DNA from: X23 sp050251575
GTDB lineage: Bacteria; Bacillota; Clostridia; SK-Y3
Assembly: GCA_050251575.1 (NCBI GenBank)
Contig: JBFWMP010000032.1
Span: forward strand, 1 to 22,199
DNA: 22,199 bases
Direction: 5' to 3'
In this document: positions 20,889 through 22,199 of the stretch, in pieces
Layout of the letters: each line of letters starts with the position of its first letter
How positions within the stretch are numbered: position 1 is the stretch's first letter
Position numbers and translations under genes: made by a program
Notes under the pieces: model-generated
The model's input: the letters and a program-made list of their open reading frames with translations, nothing else
What the model was told of the DNA's origin: nothing
The model's database searches: none

Positions 20889-22199
20889 ATGCATATATTT
20901 GGTGAACTTGTAAAGCGATACTGGAATGGAGAGTTAAATAACATACAAGATCTAAACCAATTATCTTATGAAATTAAAGATAAGTTAGGACTTAAAGACC
21001 GAGATATTTCTTTTATAAAAGATCATATCCGTATAGCAATGGGACTGGATCCAAGAGGTAATGATGACTTCAAAGATGAGTTGGATATCATCAAAGAATC
21101 TAAAGAGATCGGACAACCTGTTATTGCAAAAATAGATGGCGCATGTGAGCACTGTAATGAGGAAAGCTGCAAATGCATGGGAGTATGCAAATATGAGACA
21201 GAGATATATAGGCGGCAGAAAGAACCGGTTATAGTTAATAATAAGTGTTTAAGCTGCGGATACTGTGTTTCAGGCTGTGATTTCGGTGCCTTAGCGGATA
21301 AAATAGAGTTTATACCTGTAATTGATTTGCTAAAAGATAGCAAAACACCGGTATACGCTGTGGTTGCTCCGGCGATAGTGGGTCAATTTGGTGATGATAT
21401 ATCCATGGGTCAATTAAGAACCGCTTTAAAATTTTTAGGTTTTGAAGACATGATTGAAGTGGCGCTGTTTGCAGATATATTAACCATCAAAGAAGCTTTC
21501 GAGTTTAGTCACTTGGTTAAAACCGAAGAAGATTTTTTTCTCACGAGCTGCTGTTGTCCTGTTTGGTTTAATTTAATAAAAAAGAATTATCCTGATGCTT
21601 ATAAAAAAATGTCTCCGTCTGTCTCACCAATGATTGCTTCGGGTAGGATTCTAAAAAAGTTGTATAAAGATGCAAAGGTAGTATTTATAGCTCCGTGTAT
21701 TGCTAAAAAAGCTGAAATTAAAGAGCCCGATTTAAAGGGAGCTGTCGATTTTGTTTTGAATTTCAGAGAACTGGATGAAATATTCAGGGCTCTTGAGATA
21801 AAATTGCACGAATTGCCTTCAGATGATAAAGATCAGGCGTCTTTGGGAGGAAGATTATATGCAAGAACTGGAGGAGTAAGTTTTTCGGTTAAGATGGTAG
21901 TGAATAGATTGGAACCTCAGAGACTTATTAAGCTTAAAGCAAAAAAAGTTGACGGTGTTCAAAAATGTAAAATGATATTGGATGACATATCAACTAAAAA
22001 GAATATTAATTATAATTTTATTGAAGGTATGGGGTGTAATGGAGGTTGTGTTGGTGGACCAAGAACAAATATTGAGGTAGAGAAAGCGACTAAACTCGTT
22101 AATGAGTTTGGAGAGGATTCTTTAATAATGACACCCTTTGATAATTTCAATGTGATGAAGATCCTAAAACAATTAGGAATTGAGTCTATTGAAGAGATT
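20889..22199 (+). CDS. [FeFe]-hydrogenase-like iron-sulfur protein (partial)
   Basis: The frame is open to the window end (437 codons from ATG 20889). A Cys-rich ferredoxin-like part (Cys86, 89, 94, 96, 100, then CLSCGYCVSGC at 120-130) precedes an H-cluster-type domain. Three hydrogenase signatures are visible: L1 as LTSCCCPVW (218-226, one more Cys than the classic TSCCPxW), L2 as APCIAKKAE (268-276) and L3 as EGMGCNGGCVGGP (379-391). This pattern fits the less-studied group B type [FeFe] hydrogenases of anaerobes rather than the bidirectional group A enzymes. The true start is probably upstream: the frame is open to 20799, family-like FQEKR lies just before this Met, and AAAGGGGAG (20838-20845) is spaced for an ATA at 20853. 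It may produce or sense hydrogen. Confidence 0.82.
   Translation, partial: MHIFGELVKRYWNGELNNIQDLNQLSYEIKDKLGLKDRDISFIKDHIRIAMGLDPRGNDDFKDELDIIKESKEIGQPVIAKIDGACEHCNEESCKCMGVCKYETEIYRRQKEPVIVNNKCLSCGYCVSGCDFGALADKIEFIPVIDLLKDSKTPVYAVVAPAIVGQFGDDISMGQLRTALKFLGFEDMIEVALFADILTIKEAFEFSHLVKTEEDFFLTSCCCPVWFNLIKKNYPDAYKKMSPSVSPMIASGRILKKLYKDAKVVFIAPCIAKKAEIKEPDLKGAVDFVLNFRELDEIFRALEIKLHELPSDDKDQASLGGRLYARTGGVSFSVKMVVNRLEPQRLIKLKAKKVDGVQKCKMILDDISTKKNINYNFIEGMGCNGGCVGGPRTNIEVEKATKLVNEFGEDSLIMTPFDNFNVMKILKQLGIESIEEI

Noticed and set aside
1..22199. CRISPR array or transposase gene
   Set aside because: No regularly spaced direct repeats with unique spacers and no recognisable transposase or integrase frame were found.

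Overview
The window is AT-rich, with short intergenic gaps, strong GGAGG-type ribosome binding sites, and several spore genes (spoVAC, spoVAD, spoVAE, CotF-like coat proteins). It also carries oxygen-sensitive iron-sulfur enzymes (acyl-CoA dehydratase activase, an [FeFe]-hydrogenase-like protein). Together these point to an anaerobic, endospore-forming Firmicute of the class Clostridia. The species cannot be named from the sequence alone.

Layout. Positions 1-1220 hold a palindromic intergenic repeat and a short-chain dehydrogenase behind a very good sigma-A promoter with operator-like repeats. Positions 1300-1650 hold a DUF1292 gene with its own promoter and terminator. Positions 1721-4761 hold three overlapping genes of the 2-hydroxyacyl-CoA dehydratase activase superfamily, without catalytic dehydratase subunits. 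Positions 4778-5063 hold a 6S RNA gene with promoter and terminator, followed by a second palindromic repeat. Positions 5217-5969 encode TcdA, which makes cyclic t6A in tRNA. Positions 5987-7085 (minus) hold a DUF421 membrane protein and a DUF4363-type lipoprotein. Divergently, 7290-10530 is a six-gene spore operon: DUF1657, a DUF421-DUF1657 fusion, SpoVAC, SpoVAD, SpoVAE, DUF1657. It matches the composition of spoVA2mob-type operons, which are linked to spore dipicolinic acid handling, germination and heat resistance. A small methyltransferase gene follows.

Positions 11217-19430 are the least familiar part. They hold an unrecognised exported protein, a histidine kinase whose sensor is a solute-binding-protein domain (minus strand), two lipoproteins with an E/K-rich coiled coil after the lipobox, an OmpR-type response regulator, a possible 34-residue peptide gene, and a third lipoprotein of the same design. 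The exported protein and the first lipoprotein share a nearly identical palindrome directly upstream of their promoters. The kinase promoter carries 22-bp tandem repeats. I infer that these genes form one envelope-sensing system.

Positions 19430-22199 begin with a hairpin and a bidirectional terminator. Next is the 3' half of a tRNA-Leu(CAA), broken exactly at the anticodon loop, which looks like an attachment-site scar of an integrated element. Beyond it lie a translationally coupled pair of CotF-like coat genes, a decayed DUF421 fragment, and an [FeFe]-hydrogenase-like protein that runs off the window end.
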